From Nocardia sp. NBC_01730 (lineage in GTDB: Bacteria > Actinomycetota > Actinomycetes > Mycobacteriales > Mycobacteriaceae): 64,000 nt of DNA. The stretch spans positions 620,001-684,000 of the forward strand of contig NZ_CP109162.1 in NCBI RefSeq assembly GCF_035920445.1, read 5' to 3'. Shown here piece after piece: positions 19,748 through 28,537 of this stretch (the stretch's first letter is position 1; each line of letters begins with the position of its first letter). Below the pieces are notes generated by a model. The model worked only from the letters and a program-made list of their open reading frames with translations, searched no databases and was not told the origin of the DNA. The translations under genes were made by a program, and so were the position numbers.

Positions 19748-19825
19748 GGACGGATGCCGCCCTAAAGAACATTGCGGGGTACTTAAAACTCAAGGCGCGG
19801 GAGCGCACGGTAGGCGATTGCAGTA

Positions 19826-20260
19826 TCAGCCGTGGCCGTACCGGTGGCAGCTGGCCTCGGTTCCTTCAAAGAACGCCCATTTCAGCTTACTGAAGGTTTC
19901 GGGCCCGAAGACGCCGTCAGCGCCGGCACCCGCCTCCCTCTGGGCATGGATCAAAGCGGATTTTGTGTTGGGACCGAAATCGCCGTCACGAGAAATATTC
20001 TGGCCATAGCACTTCCACAACGTGATCTGGCGGGCTTTGACGGCATCATTCGAGTTGCCCTGGCGCAGCGAGCAGTTGCTGGGTCCCGGAAACGTCCCGA
20101 CCCGGTTTCTGCTGTCCTCGGACCGGTAGGAATAGTCGCAAGTCCCGGCCGCGTTCGCGGGTGCGGCAGTCACGACGCTCAGCCCGGTGCCGATCAGCAG
20201 AACGGCGGCGATGGAACCGACCGCCTTGGTGCCCATGTTTCCATTGTTTCCCAATCTCAT
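19826..20260 (-). CDS. Secreted protein with peptidoglycan-binding-like domain
   Basis: 144 residues. The N-terminus is a Sec signal peptide: basic start, hydrophobic GSIAAVLLIGTGLSVVTAA, cleavage near ANA-AG. The mature part has four Cys (CDYSY, NCSLRQ, WKCYGQ, SCHRYG) and a PG_binding_1-like repeat, with AVKARQITLWKCYGQ, DGDFGPNTKSALIHAQ and GADGVFGPETFSKLKW. Such domains bind cell-wall peptidoglycan. It could be a small exported effector or a wall-associated protein. A copy of the TCAA-N5-TGTAAA motif lies 113 bp upstream. Confidence 0.82.
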   Translation of the reverse strand: MRLGNNGNMGTKAVGSIAAVLLIGTGLSVVTAAPANAAGTCDYSYRSEDSRNRVGTFPGPSNCSLRQGNSNDAVKARQITLWKCYGQNISRDGDFGPNTKSALIHAQREAGAGADGVFGPETFSKLKWAFFEGTEASCHRYGHG

Positions 20261-20269
20261 TGCGCATTC

Positions 20270-20725
20270 GGATAATTGATGTAGTTGATAGCTCGAGCAG
20301 TATTGTGTTACGTCCTGGCTACCGTTTCAACGTAGAGCAGCGTTATCGCCGAATCGCGTTCGCCGACCACTTTTTACATCCGTTTGAGATTCCAGCGCCG
20401 TCGGCGCGCCGCCATCCGCCGACCCGTCGCGGGGGAGGGCGATCGGGATCATTTCCCAGGGAACGGAATTGACTGCGGTGAAGTACTGAATCGCCGCGAT
20501 GCCACCGAGGTAGCCGACGAGCTATCGCACTACCGCCGCCGCGGCGACCAGCTTTTCGCCGGGGTCCAGGATCTTGTGGCCAGCGGCGGACAGTCGCCCA
20601 TTTTTCGCGACAGTGCAATGGGCATCGTGGAAGGCGGCGGTCAGATGGCCGAGGGTAGGTGGCTCGGTTGTGCACAGCTCGCATTTCTTTATATCGTTGT
20701 CCGCCCTATTCACTATCGAGGACAT
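20270..20725 (-). pseudogene. Unrecognised gene broken by a frameshift
   Basis: The first frame begins MSSIVNRADNDIKKCELC and contains LGHLTAAFHDAHCTVAKNGR and LSAAGHKILDPGEKLVAAAAVV, then stops at 20522. The neighbouring frame continues with protein-like text LVGYLGGIAAIQYFTAVNSV and PWEMIPIALP. A single-base frameshift near 20522 therefore probably splits one gene. A diverged copy of its middle part lies at 55655-55745. The family is not recognised. Confidence 0.4.
20373..20387 (-). promoter_or_regulatory. TCAA-N5-TGTAAA motif, copy 1
   Basis: Reads TCAAACGGATGTAAA on the minus strand, pointing at the secreted peptidoglycan-binding gene that starts at 20260. Exact match to the consensus found at eight sites in this window. 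Function unknown; it may be part of a promoter or an operator. Confidence 0.5.
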
Positions 20726-20813
20726 GGGCCCAACCGTCGTGACGTTGGTTTCTTATCACAGTATCGGCATCGCCGATCCGAATAAAACTCATCGGGCACG
20801 GAACGGCCGACTT

Positions 20814-20828
20814 TTTACAATCCATTGA
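20814..20828 (-). promoter_or_regulatory. TCAA-N5-TGTAAA motif, copy 2
   Basis: Reads TCAATGGATTGTAAA on the minus strand, 89 bp upstream of the frameshifted gene that starts at 20725. Exact match to the consensus. Confidence 0.45.
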
Positions 20829-20896
20829 TGTAGCGGATTATCTGGGCCACGCTGGCCACATTGATTCCATCAATGGTGGGTGCTTGAATTCTCGCT

Positions 20897-21748
20897 ATGG
20901 ATAGTGATCAGCTGGCGGCGACCGTGGACCACTCCATGCGAATAGATGCCGGTGACCTGACATGCGACGAGCCCGGGCATACTGGCGGGCACGCATGCCT
21001 GCCGGTCTCCAGCGGCGTGGACATGGACGGTCTGGTGAAGACGCTCACCAAGAGGTACGGGAGCCCGTTTGCCCCAACCGTCGAGTTACCGCCCTTCAGG
21101 GAGCAGGTCGGCTGGACGCACGTTTGGGTGTGGGGCAAGCGGGCGGTGGTGCTCGGGCGGGGCCCAGACGATGGACTGGTCATGGCGGTCACGGAGCGGA
21201 ACATGCCGCGCCCGGACGAGCTGCCCACGGAGATGTCCTGGGTGGAACGGCTGGTCGCGATCACCGGAGGGGCAGCGCCGCCCGTGATCTCGCCCGACTG
21301 GCTGGCGGTCGAGTCTCGCGTGGGTACTTCTCTGCCGAGCGACTACAAGCAAATCGTCGACACGTTCGGCTGCGATGGCCTGTTCGACGTGTTCTTTGAG
21401 GTCTTCGCTCCGGAGGAACTGAACTGGCATGCCCGGTACTACGCCGGTAGTGCCCTGGCGCCGGGAGACGAACATCCACCCTTTCCGGCCCCGGGCGGGG
21501 TGATCCCCTGGTCGAGCAACGAACACCAAGAGACGTTCTTCTGGATCACCGAGGGACCCGATCCCGACCGGTGGCCCATCTACGCCGTCGACAGCCTCGG
21601 CAAGGGCAGCTGTTTCGGGTGCACGGCCTCGGAGTTCCTGTTCCGCCAGATGACCGACCCGCACCATCCCTTCTTCACTGCATCAGACAACATCCGCGGA
21701 CACTGGTTCATGAAGTTCGTCCGACCAGAGCCCCGACAAGCGGTATGA
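20897..21748 (+). CDS. SUKH (SMI1/KNR4)-type immunity-like protein
   Basis: 283 residues. The central WLAVESRVGTSLPSDYKQIV, DTFGCDGLFDVFFEVFAP is the SMI1/KNR4 (SUKH) signature. Aromatic-rich segments follow (WSSNEHQETFFWITEGPDPD and WPIYAVDSLGKG), as in the family. SUKH proteins commonly act as immunity proteins against nuclease and other polymorphic toxins. The N-terminal 100 residues (WTHVWVWGKRAVVLGRG) form an additional unrecognised part. ATG 20897 is used; ATG 20936 is an alternative. No strong ribosome-binding site was seen. Confidence 0.75.
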   Translation: MDSDQLAATVDHSMRIDAGDLTCDEPGHTGGHACLPVSSGVDMDGLVKTLTKRYGSPFAPTVELPPFREQVGWTHVWVWGKRAVVLGRGPDDGLVMAVTERNMPRPDELPTEMSWVERLVAITGGAAPPVISPDWLAVESRVGTSLPSDYKQIVDTFGCDGLFDVFFEVFAPEELNWHARYYAGSALAPGDEHPPFPAPGGVIPWSSNEHQETFFWITEGPDPDRWPIYAVDSLGKGSCFGCTASEFLFRQMTDPHHPFFTASDNIRGHWFMKFVRPEPRQAV

Positions 21749-21787
21749 GCTGAAGGTGCCAGGTGGAGTCTGGGTACGATCGCCGGC

Positions 21788-21931
21788 ATGAGCTGGTCGA
21801 TCTACGCGATACCCGCTGTCGCCGCCGCCGCTCACGATCTTCTGAACGACTTTGCGCGCGGCGACGAACCAATCCCGCACGTCGGTGATGGAGCGGACAT
21901 CACCGAAGACCGGCATGCGCGCTCCGGCCCC
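21788..21931 (+). CDS. Short hypothetical ORF, probably the 5' fragment of a lost gene
   Basis: Begins ATG AGC TGG and reads MSWSIYAIPAVAAAAHDLL, NDFARGDEPIPHVGDGADI before becoming Arg/Ser/Gly-rich and running into the opposite SUKH gene. The first 48 residues look like genuine protein. The remainder looks like readthrough after a junction. No family recognised. Confidence 0.3.
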
Positions 21932-21949
21932 GGACGCTCGGGACCGCTT

Positions 21950-22501
21950 TCACCTGGCAGGAGTGAAGGAATGCTGTTCGGGGTGCTGCAGGTAATCCAA
22001 GTACTTGCTGGGCTCCTGGCCGCGCAGCAGGCGCAGTAGGAAACTCGTCGCCGTGCCCGGGTGGAATTCCCAGTCTTCGCCGCGGGCGGATTCGAACGCG
22101 ATCTGCCACGAGGCGGGGTCGGTATCGGGCCTGGCGACCCAGTGGAGGTAGAAGCCCAGGCCGGAGTAGGCCCACAGGACGGGGCGAACGCCGGGTTCGT
22201 CGAATATCGTGGGTTTGTTTCGGAGTTCCGGAGGATCGTGGGTTTCCTCTTCCCAGATGGTCTCCAGTCCGCGCATGCGCTCCTGGTGGATCAGCACCTG
22301 ATCGTAGTTCTCATCAGTCGCGTACGGCTGCAAAAGGATCGTGTCATTGCCGATCAGGCCCGGACCCAACGCATTGACCAACGCCCGGAAATCGCCGGGG
22401 ATGCTCACTCCCAGGGCCTGGCTGGCAGCTTCCCAGTCGGTCGGCGCACCGCGGTATGGCTGGATTCCCAGGATATCGCGGATATCGTCGAGGTCGCTCA
22501 T
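21950..22501 (-). CDS. SUKH-type immunity-like protein, copy A
   Basis: 183 residues beginning MSDLDDIRDILG. DWEAASQALGVSIPGDFRAL, VNALGPGLIG is the SMI1/KNR4 pattern. It is a close paralogue of the protein at 53306-53857: same length, same first twelve residues, and the same DPASWQIAFE/DPSTWQIAVE and WEFHPGTAT blocks. Paired SUKH paralogues at distant positions in one accessory region are typical of immunity repertoires. Confidence 0.78.
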   Translation of the reverse strand: MSDLDDIRDILGIQPYRGAPTDWEAASQALGVSIPGDFRALVNALGPGLIGNDTILLQPYATDENYDQVLIHQERMRGLETIWEEETHDPPELRNKPTIFDEPGVRPVLWAYSGLGFYLHWVARPDTDPASWQIAFESARGEDWEFHPGTATSFLLRLLRGQEPSKYLDYLQHPEQHSFTPAR

Positions 22502-22626
22502 TCATCTCCTTCTCCTACGAGCACGGTATAACCGATGTGTCGTATCGGCGGGTGCGTGATCACGTGTCGGTGCGGGGCGGGGCGATCCGCACCGAGGCGG
22601 CTTGCACGCAGCGCTCCTCCGGATCA

Positions 22627-23928
22627 TCAATGGTCAGTTGCGATCACCGGGTGCGTAGTCCGCATGTCGGTCAGGAAGCAGACGGTCGCACCGTCGGTGG
22701 CGCGACCGATCCAGGTCGGATAGCGGCCATCGGGATAGTAGCAGTTGTAGGCGATCATATTGAAATTCGTGCCGGGTAGGCGGATACCGTCCCGATCGTC
22801 CAGACCGCGTTCTAGGGCGTCGCTCCACTGAGAGTGTGGATGCTCGTGTAGCTCACCGCGTTTCGCCATCCTTGCCCACTTCCGGAGAGCGTATGACTGC
22901 TCCCTGCCCCGGTCGGGGTTGATCTGATGGTCTGCTGTTCGTAAGGGTTCCGCATCGACAAAGCACCCCTGACTTCCGCTGAATCCGTAGAAATCACCGT
23001 CGCTCAGCGTCCGGGGATCTTCGCCGGCGCGCAGTGCCATCTCCCAGGACACCACCGGGGCCTCGGACACCCGTAGCAGAAATCCTGCCCGCGGCCACCA
23101 GTCGCTTTCGCTATCCGGATCGGTCAGGAGGACATCGTGGACCTCGTACCGGCCGGGTTCGATTGTGTCGGTGAATGGTTCGCTGTAATCCAACCATCTG
23201 AGTTCGCACGTAATCACCTGCCCAGTAGGCATGTCGACCATGCCCCGCAACCGGTGGGCCACGACCCTGGGCTGGGCCCCCTCCATCAGAACGGTCGCGC
23301 CCTCCAGCATCAAATCGTCGAGATAGAGATTTCGGTACGGCGTCGGCGGGCGCCACGGGCTGCCCGCCGACACAGCTTCATACTCTCCGGTGTGCTCGGC
23401 AGCAGTGCCCACCGGGCCAGCCTCCTCGTCGGGCAACGCCCACCTCCAGTCCCCGAACGCGGGAACCTCCCGCCAGATATCGGTGTCATCCTCCTGGCCG
23501 GCAGTCCGGCTACTCCCTCCTAGACGTCCACGCGGCCTCTTCGACGTCGACATCCAACCATTCGCCTTTCGGGACACCTCCTGCTCCCAGACATCATCAT
23601 CCCCATCCCGCTGACCCTCCGCGTAACGCCAGACCCGTTCGCGGACAGGGAAAAGCTGCTCAGCGCGAAGCCGGCGGTAATCGACATGGGAATCCCGCCG
23701 CAGTGCCTCATCGAGCGTCCATACCCCCAGATAATGGGCGGACCAGGCGATATCGATCACGACACGAGGCACACCACCACGCAACAGTGTTACCGAATAC
23801 TGTTCGCCGGCTTTATTTCTCGCGCATGCGGTATCGGAATCCAACAGACCGACGAACCTTTGCAGATCTCGATTCCATCCCTGGCAGTACACGTAGTTCC
23901 AGGCTACATCGGCACTCAGTTCCGCCAT
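22627..23928 (-). CDS. DUF4241-like protein
   Basis: 433 residues from ATG 23928 (MAELSADVAWNY). The C-terminal half has EPGRYEVHDVLLTDPD, RAGFLLRVSEAPVVSWEMAL, then GFSGSQGCFVDAEPL, matching the DUF4241 pattern found in immunity and bacteriocin-linked proteins. The N-terminal half (GVPRVVIDIAWSAHYLGVWT) is not recognised. The open frame extends upstream to 24225 but that part has the composition of a shadow. It sits among SUKH genes, so an immunity role is plausible but unproven. Confidence 0.65.
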   Translation of the reverse strand: MAELSADVAWNYVYCQGWNRDLQRFVGLLDSDTACARNKAGEQYSVTLLRGGVPRVVIDIAWSAHYLGVWTLDEALRRDSHVDYRRLRAEQLFPVRERVWRYAEGQRDGDDDVWEQEVSRKANGWMSTSKRPRGRLGGSSRTAGQEDDTDIWREVPAFGDWRWALPDEEAGPVGTAAEHTGEYEAVSAGSPWRPPTPYRNLYLDDLMLEGATVLMEGAQPRVVAHRLRGMVDMPTGQVITCELRWLDYSEPFTDTIEPGRYEVHDVLLTDPDSESDWWPRAGFLLRVSEAPVVSWEMALRAGEDPRTLSDGDFYGFSGSQGCFVDAEPLRTADHQINPDRGREQSYALRKWARMAKRGELHEHPHSQWSDALERGLDDRDGIRLPGTNFNMIAYNCYYPDGRYPTWIGRATDGATVCFLTDMRTTHPVIATDH

Positions 23929-24103
23929 CGCCACATCGTGCCCGCCACCACAGTAGTCTCGCCTGATCGACTCCCAGCCCTGAGAAGCGCTCTCTCCAGC
24001 AGGACCGGCTTTGCCGCGCTCTACAACTCGAAGGGGCCCCGCTGATGCCGAGCCAGCCGCTGCGCCTGATCTGGGGGACTCGATCCGGATACCGACGACA
24101 TCC

Positions 24104-24930
24104 CTATGTCTGCTCGGCTTCGATCTTCGAAACACGAAGGCCGACTTTGCCCTCGGTGGCGTGAAGTGGAGCCCTACGACGGTGGGTGAGTGCGGGCATG
24201 CGGGGAGATGGGGCCACGGTGACACCGCGCATGTAGGGCCGCACCCGGAATCCGGCTACCGGCTCAAGGCGCCAGTGCAGCCATAGCTGGGCCAACATGA
24301 CGGCGATCTGATAGTGCGCGAATGCCGCGCCTACGCAGCGCCGTGGGCCCCACCGAACGGCAGGAAGGCGAAAGGAGAGGTGCGGCCGGTGAGGAAGCGC
24401 TCGGGAACGAAGTCATCGGGGTATTCCCAGTTTCGCTCGCTCCGGTGTGCCAGATAGATGCTTGCCGCGACCAGGGTGCCGGCCGGTAGGTCGTATCCAG
24501 CGATCTGCGCGGGCCGGATCAAGCGCCGGGGCACCGCCACCGCGATGGGGATGATCCGCAGGATCTCGTTCACGACCGCCTGCAGGTACTCGAGATCACG
24601 GACACGTTCGGGTGCGACCATGCCGTCGGGAAACGCGGCTTCCAGTTCTCGGTGTAGCCGTTGACCTACCGCCGGTGTCTCCATCAGGTGATGCAATCCC
24701 CAGGCCAGTGTGGTTGCCGTGGTCTCGTGCCCGGCGACCAGCAATGTCAGGATTTCGTCGTGGAGTGCCTGATCGCTCAGCCCGGCTCCGGTCTCGTCAC
24801 GGGCTGACATCAGCATGGCCAGTATGTCCTCGCCGGGCGTCTCGGAGTTGCCCCGACGTACCGCGATCTCCTCGTACACCGCCCGTCCTATCTCGGTGCG
24901 ATGCCTGGCGAGCCGACGCTGCGGGAGAAC
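24104..24930 (-). pseudogene. Cytochrome P450, C-terminal half with a frameshift just before the heme Cys
   Basis: Readable landmarks: I-helix LVAGHETTATTLAWGL, the K-helix ExxR-type EILR, PDDFVPERFLTGR, then FAFLPFGGA. Here the frame breaks: the current frame gives HGAA-stop. The +1 frame continues PRRCVGAAFAHYQIAVMLAQ, the true heme-binding loop and L-helix. A single G missing from a run of Gs near 24346 explains it. The N-terminal half (helices A-G) is absent; upstream sequence belongs to an SDR relic. Non-functional as it stands. Confidence 0.85.
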
Positions 24931-25070
24931 ACGATTCGCGACGCAGTCAGCGGTCCGGAGTCATCGGCGGCGCTACGGCGGTCGAAGTAGCGGCGGATTC
25001 GTTGTGGTGCAAGGACACTGGATGCGAGGAAGCGCGCAGGGGTCCACGCTGCCTCGACGAAATGCTTGAG

Positions 25071-25216
25071 CCCCGCCGCGACCTCGTCGTACACCTGTTC
25101 CGGCGAGACGGCGCGCTCCTGCGCCAGATAGGCGAAGTAGAATTTGACGCTGTCGGCCCAGATGTATCCCGGTGCCACCGAATTCACCCGGATGCCGCGC
25201 GGCAGGCCCGGTTCCC
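25071..25216 (-). pseudogene. Short-chain dehydrogenase (SDR) C-terminal fragment
   Basis: RGIRVNSVAPGYIWADSVKF and YFAYLAQERAVSPEQVYDEV are the post-active-site segment of classical SDR oxidoreductases (GIRVNSVAPG motif). Neither the Rossmann GxxxGxG start nor the YxxxK site is present. The fragment joins unrelated frames on both sides. An SDR N-terminal fragment lies far away at 58838-58968; whether both come from one gene is unknown. Confidence 0.65.
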
Positions 25217-25220
25217 CAAA

Positions 25221-25538
25221 ATGCTCGATCCGAAGAACTACCAGCGGAAGCCGCAGCCGTTCGTCCGTATGAGGTACGAGAACCCCAGAACCGGCCTGCG
25301 GGCGAGCAAGTCGGGTAGCCGCATGCTCGCAGACGCGGCGCGACTGGAACGCGAGATCAGGGTCGTCGACCAGATCGGCAGCGGTTGGGTCGAGGCTGAG
25401 ATCTTCCGGGGGCAGGTCCGCCGAATCGAATGGGCCGAGGGCGCGGCCCAACTGGTCGATCCCGCATCCGATCAGCGGACAAGGTTCCGCGTCGAGGTCA
25501 CGGTCGACTTCGTGCGGCGTTTCCTCAACGAGGGATAG
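25221..25538 (+). CDS. Hypothetical protein, possibly truncated at the N-terminus
   Basis: 105 residues beginning MLDPKNYQRKPQPFVRMRYE, with charged segments such as ASKSGSRMLADAARLEREI and a C-terminal RTRFRVEVTVDFVRRFLNEG. Composition looks like real protein and beats the opposite-strand frame. No family recognised. The sequence just upstream belongs to the SDR fragment on the other strand, so the original start may have been lost. Confidence 0.4.
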   Translation: MLDPKNYQRKPQPFVRMRYENPRTGLRASKSGSRMLADAARLEREIRVVDQIGSGWVEAEIFRGQVRRIEWAEGAAQLVDPASDQRTRFRVEVTVDFVRRFLNEG

Positions 25539-25960
25539 GACTCACCATGGAGGCGGCGAGCTCTCGCGCAAGCGGCGGTACTGCCGCGCATCTGCGCCAG
25601 GTCCGGTGCGGCGGCCAGGAGTGGCTGCAGTTCGGACATATTGCGTACCAGCATCATTCGAATGCGGTGGTGGTCGATCCGCCACGTCGCCTGCCAACCG
25701 TCGACCTCCGTGCGACGCTCGTCCATCCCAGGCATTACCCGCGCCGAGGTTCGTGCCGACACCGGGGCCCGGGAATGCCAGCTCCGACAGCCGGTTCAAC
25801 ACCTCGCGCAGGGTTTTCAGTGTCGGCCCGCCGTCGGTGGGTGGCGGTGTCCAACGGCGGGAATCCGATCCCCCGCGCGCAAGGTCAATGGACTGTAAGA
25901 AATACTCGGCCGGCTTGTCTCGGTACAGGCCAGGGACCATAATCTGGCGACCGATGCATT
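25472..25960 (-). pseudogene. Possible frameshifted hypothetical gene
   Basis: One frame reads MVPGLYRDKPAEYFLQSIDL then LKTLREVLNRLSELAFPGPG. The adjoining frame reads GMDERRTEVDGWQATWRI, DHHRIRMMLVRNMSELQPLL. Joined with a one-base shift near 25760 they give a plausible protein of about 130 residues. No family recognised and the reading is tentative. Confidence 0.25.
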
Positions 25961-26010
25961 CCCGAGCCGGGGCCGGGTCCGCCCAGCTCGTGGCGCCGTC
26001 AGGAGGTTTC

Positions 26011-26114
26011 ATGTCTCAGCCCGGAGTGCCGGAACACACCCCGGCGCCGGGGGAGCAACCCGCCGCCACGCAGGAAGGGATGCCGCCCTCGTTGCGGAAG
26101 GGAGGCGGGGCACC
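26011..26114 (+). pseudogene. N-terminal fragment of a Pro/Gln-rich membrane protein, cut by IS256
   Basis: Starts at ATG 26011 after AGGAGGT at 26001-26007 and reads MSQPGVPEHTPAPGEQPA up to LRKGGGAP, where the IS256-like element begins. Deleting 26115-27534 joins the frame exactly to GQPPHGQ at 27535. Both parts belong to one gene whose 3' portion ends at 28495. Confidence 0.75.
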
Positions 26115-27534
26115 GGGTTGAGTCCAGCAGGATGGTGTACGGCCGGACGCCAGCAAAGTCTGGGCGTGTCGTAGCCGAGTGAAGGGTGGTCACCGCGTGA
26201 TCCTTCAACAGACCTACCAAGTCACTGAAGGAAGAAAGTTTCACGCGATGACCTCTGTCCAGCCTATCGACCCGTCCAAGATGCTGTCGGACCAACTCGC
26301 CGTCGCGAGCCCGGATCTGCTGCGCGACATGATGTCCACGTTCATCCAGGCACTGATGAGCGCTGAAGCCGACACGATGTGCGGCGCCGGCTACGGCGAA
26401 CGCTCCGACGATCGGGTCAATTCACGAAACGGGTACCGCCACCGCGACTTCGACACTCGTGTCGGCACGATCGACATCGCGATCCCGAAGCTGCGCTCGG
26501 GCTCCTATTTCCCGGACTGGCTGCTCGAGCGCCGCAAACGCGCCGAACGCGCCCTCACCTCGGTGGTGGCGACCTGCTACCTGCTCGGCGTGTCCACCCG
26601 ACGCATGGAGAAACTCGTCGAATCACTCGGTGTGACAAAGCTTTCCAAGTCCCAGGTGTCGATTATGGCCGCCGAGCTCGACGCCCAGGTCGAAGCGTTC
26701 CGTACCCGCCCACTCGACCAAGGCCCGTACACGTTCGTCGCCGCGGACGCGCTGGTGCTCAAGGTCCGCGAGAGCGGCCGCGTGGTCAACGTGCACGCCC
26801 TGGTCGCGACCGGTGTCAACGCCGACGGCTACCGGGAGATCCTCGGCATCCAGGTCACCAGCGGCGAGGACGGTGCGGGCTGGCTGGCGTTCTTCCGCGA
26901 CCTGGTCGCCCGCGGCCTGTCCGGAGTCAGCCTGGTCACTTCCGACGCCCACGCCGGGTTGGTCGCCGCGATCGGCGCGACATTGCCCGGAGCTGCCTGG
27001 CAGCGGTGTCGTACGCATTACACGGTGAACCTGATGTCGGTCACCCCGAAATCGTCGTGGCCGTGGGTGCGGACCCTGCTGCACTCGGTATTCGACGAGG
27101 CAGACACCGAATCGGTTGCCGCACAATATGATCGCATGCTCGATGCACTGACCGAGAAGCTGCCGAAGGTGGCCGCCCACCTCGACGCCGCCCGCGCTGA
27201 CCTGCTGTCGTTCACCGCGTTCCCCAAACAGATCTGGCGCCAGATCTGGAGCAATAACCCCCAGGAACGGTTGAACAAGGAAATCCGCAGGCGCACAGAC
27301 GTCGTCGGCATCTTCCCCGACCGTCAAGCCATCATCCGCCTCGTCGGCGCCGTCTTGGCCGAGCAACATGACGAATGGATCGAGGGCCGCCGCTACCTCG
27401 GACTCGACGTCCTCGCCCGCTCCCGCGGCCTCGCCGACCCCACCGAACAGGAGGACCCCACCCCAGCGCTGACCGCCTGACCGAACAGGGTCACGCGGCA
27501 ATCACCCCGATACACCACCCGTTTGGACTTGACC
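26115..27534 (+). mobile_element. IS256-family insertion sequence
   Basis: Imperfect inverted repeats of about 24 bp (left from 26116, right ending 27534) share GGTnnAGTCCA and TGGTGTA. The flanks GGGGCACC and GGGGCAAC resemble an 8-bp duplication, but keeping both copies is what restores the host reading frame, so the duplication may be fortuitous and exact ends are uncertain by a base or two. It encodes one transposase. Confidence 0.8.
26248..27480 (+). CDS. IS256-family (mutator-type) transposase
   Basis: About 410 residues from ATG 26248 (MTSVQPIDPSKML). Catalytic residues appear in FVAADALVLKV (Asp), LVTSDAHAGLVAAIG (Asp) and NNPQERLNKEIRRR (Glu). RNGYRHRDFDTRVGTIDIAI and RCRTHYTVNLM are family hallmarks. 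It appears intact. Confidence 0.92.
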   Translation: MTSVQPIDPSKMLSDQLAVASPDLLRDMMSTFIQALMSAEADTMCGAGYGERSDDRVNSRNGYRHRDFDTRVGTIDIAIPKLRSGSYFPDWLLERRKRAERALTSVVATCYLLGVSTRRMEKLVESLGVTKLSKSQVSIMAAELDAQVEAFRTRPLDQGPYTFVAADALVLKVRESGRVVNVHALVATGVNADGYREILGIQVTSGEDGAGWLAFFRDLVARGLSGVSLVTSDAHAGLVAAIGATLPGAAWQRCRTHYTVNLMSVTPKSSWPWVRTLLHSVFDEADTESVAAQYDRMLDALTEKLPKVAAHLDAARADLLSFTAFPKQIWRQIWSNNPQERLNKEIRRRTDVVGIFPDRQAIIRLVGAVLAEQHDEWIEGRRYLGLDVLARSRGLADPTEQEDPTPALTA

Positions 27535-28495
27535 GGGGCAACCGCCGCATGGGCAACAGACGCCCGCGCCTCCCGAAGGGCAGCCCAGGCTGCCTCCCGA
27601 CGGTGGTCAGTCGTATCCCCCTCAGGGGCAACCATTCCCGGAAGGTGGTCAGCAGTTCCCGCCGGGACAGCAGATCCCAGTGGGCGGCCAACTGTTCCCG
27701 GAGGGCCAGGTCTCGGCGGGTGGACAGCCGTACCCAGTAGACCCGGCACAGTTCCCGGCCCAGGGGCAGCCGTTCCCGCAGGGTAGTCAATCATTCCCCG
27801 GAGCTCCGGCGCAGTTCCCGCCGCAGGGCGGCCAGCCGCATCCGCAGTACGGTCAGCCGTGGCCGCCGCAACAGCAGCCACGCAAGGGGCGCGGCGGCCT
27901 GATCGCACTCGTGCTGGTGTTCGTGCTGGTGGTGCTGGCCGGCGCTGCCGCGGGTGCCTATTTCCTGTTCTTCCAGGAGGATTCGAACAAGAAGCCCGCG
28001 GTAGACGCATCGCTGGATCTCGCCGACGCGCCGATGGGGTGCGGCATATTCACCGAGGCCGAACTGGCTCCGTTCATTCCGGGCACGTTCACCACCGAGC
28101 CGACCGACATCATCGGTGGTGACCGGGCTTACGAGAAATCGGCGCAGTGCAGCTTCTCCAACCAGAAAACCCACCGTGCCCAAGGGCAGCCGGCTGTTTG
28201 GGTCATCGTGACCACCAAGCTGCTCAGGGCGAATCAGAACCAATCCGGTGTGCAGAAAGCCAAGAGCGAGCTGGGACGCAAGCCGGGTAACGCGGTCGGA
28301 GTCCCCGGCACCGATGACGATCGATTCCGTGAAGTCAAGAGCAGCAATAACAACATCAGCCAGGGTGAAATATGGTTCATCTATCACAACGTGCTCATCG
28401 GTATCACGTATCACTATGAGCGTTTGGGGCAGAACAAGTTCACCCAACCACTGATGCAGATGTCGACGAAGGCGCTTGAGAAGGTGACCGGCTGA
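27535..28495 (+). pseudogene. C-terminal portion of the IS256-split Pro/Gln-rich membrane protein
   Basis: About 319 codons. A long Pro/Gln/Gly-rich cytoplasmic region with repeated QPYP, QFPAQ and QPFPQG units is followed by one transmembrane helix (GLIALVLVFVLVVLAGAAAG) and an outer domain with two Cys (MGCGIFT and AQCSF) that recalls DUF3558-like actinobacterial proteins. The outer domain is complete. With the start displaced by the IS, production would need an internal GTG or ATG (for example ATG 27680). Sibling architecture occurs at 60686-61318. Confidence 0.65.
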
Positions 28496-28537
28496 TCCTG
28501 CACGGTGGCGCCGCCGGCCCTTATCGCCATCGACCGA

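Noticed and set aside
26107..27542. 8-bp target duplication GGGGCA[C/A]C around the IS256 element
   Set aside because: Keeping both copies is needed to restore the host frame, so they are probably native repeats and not a duplication made by insertion.
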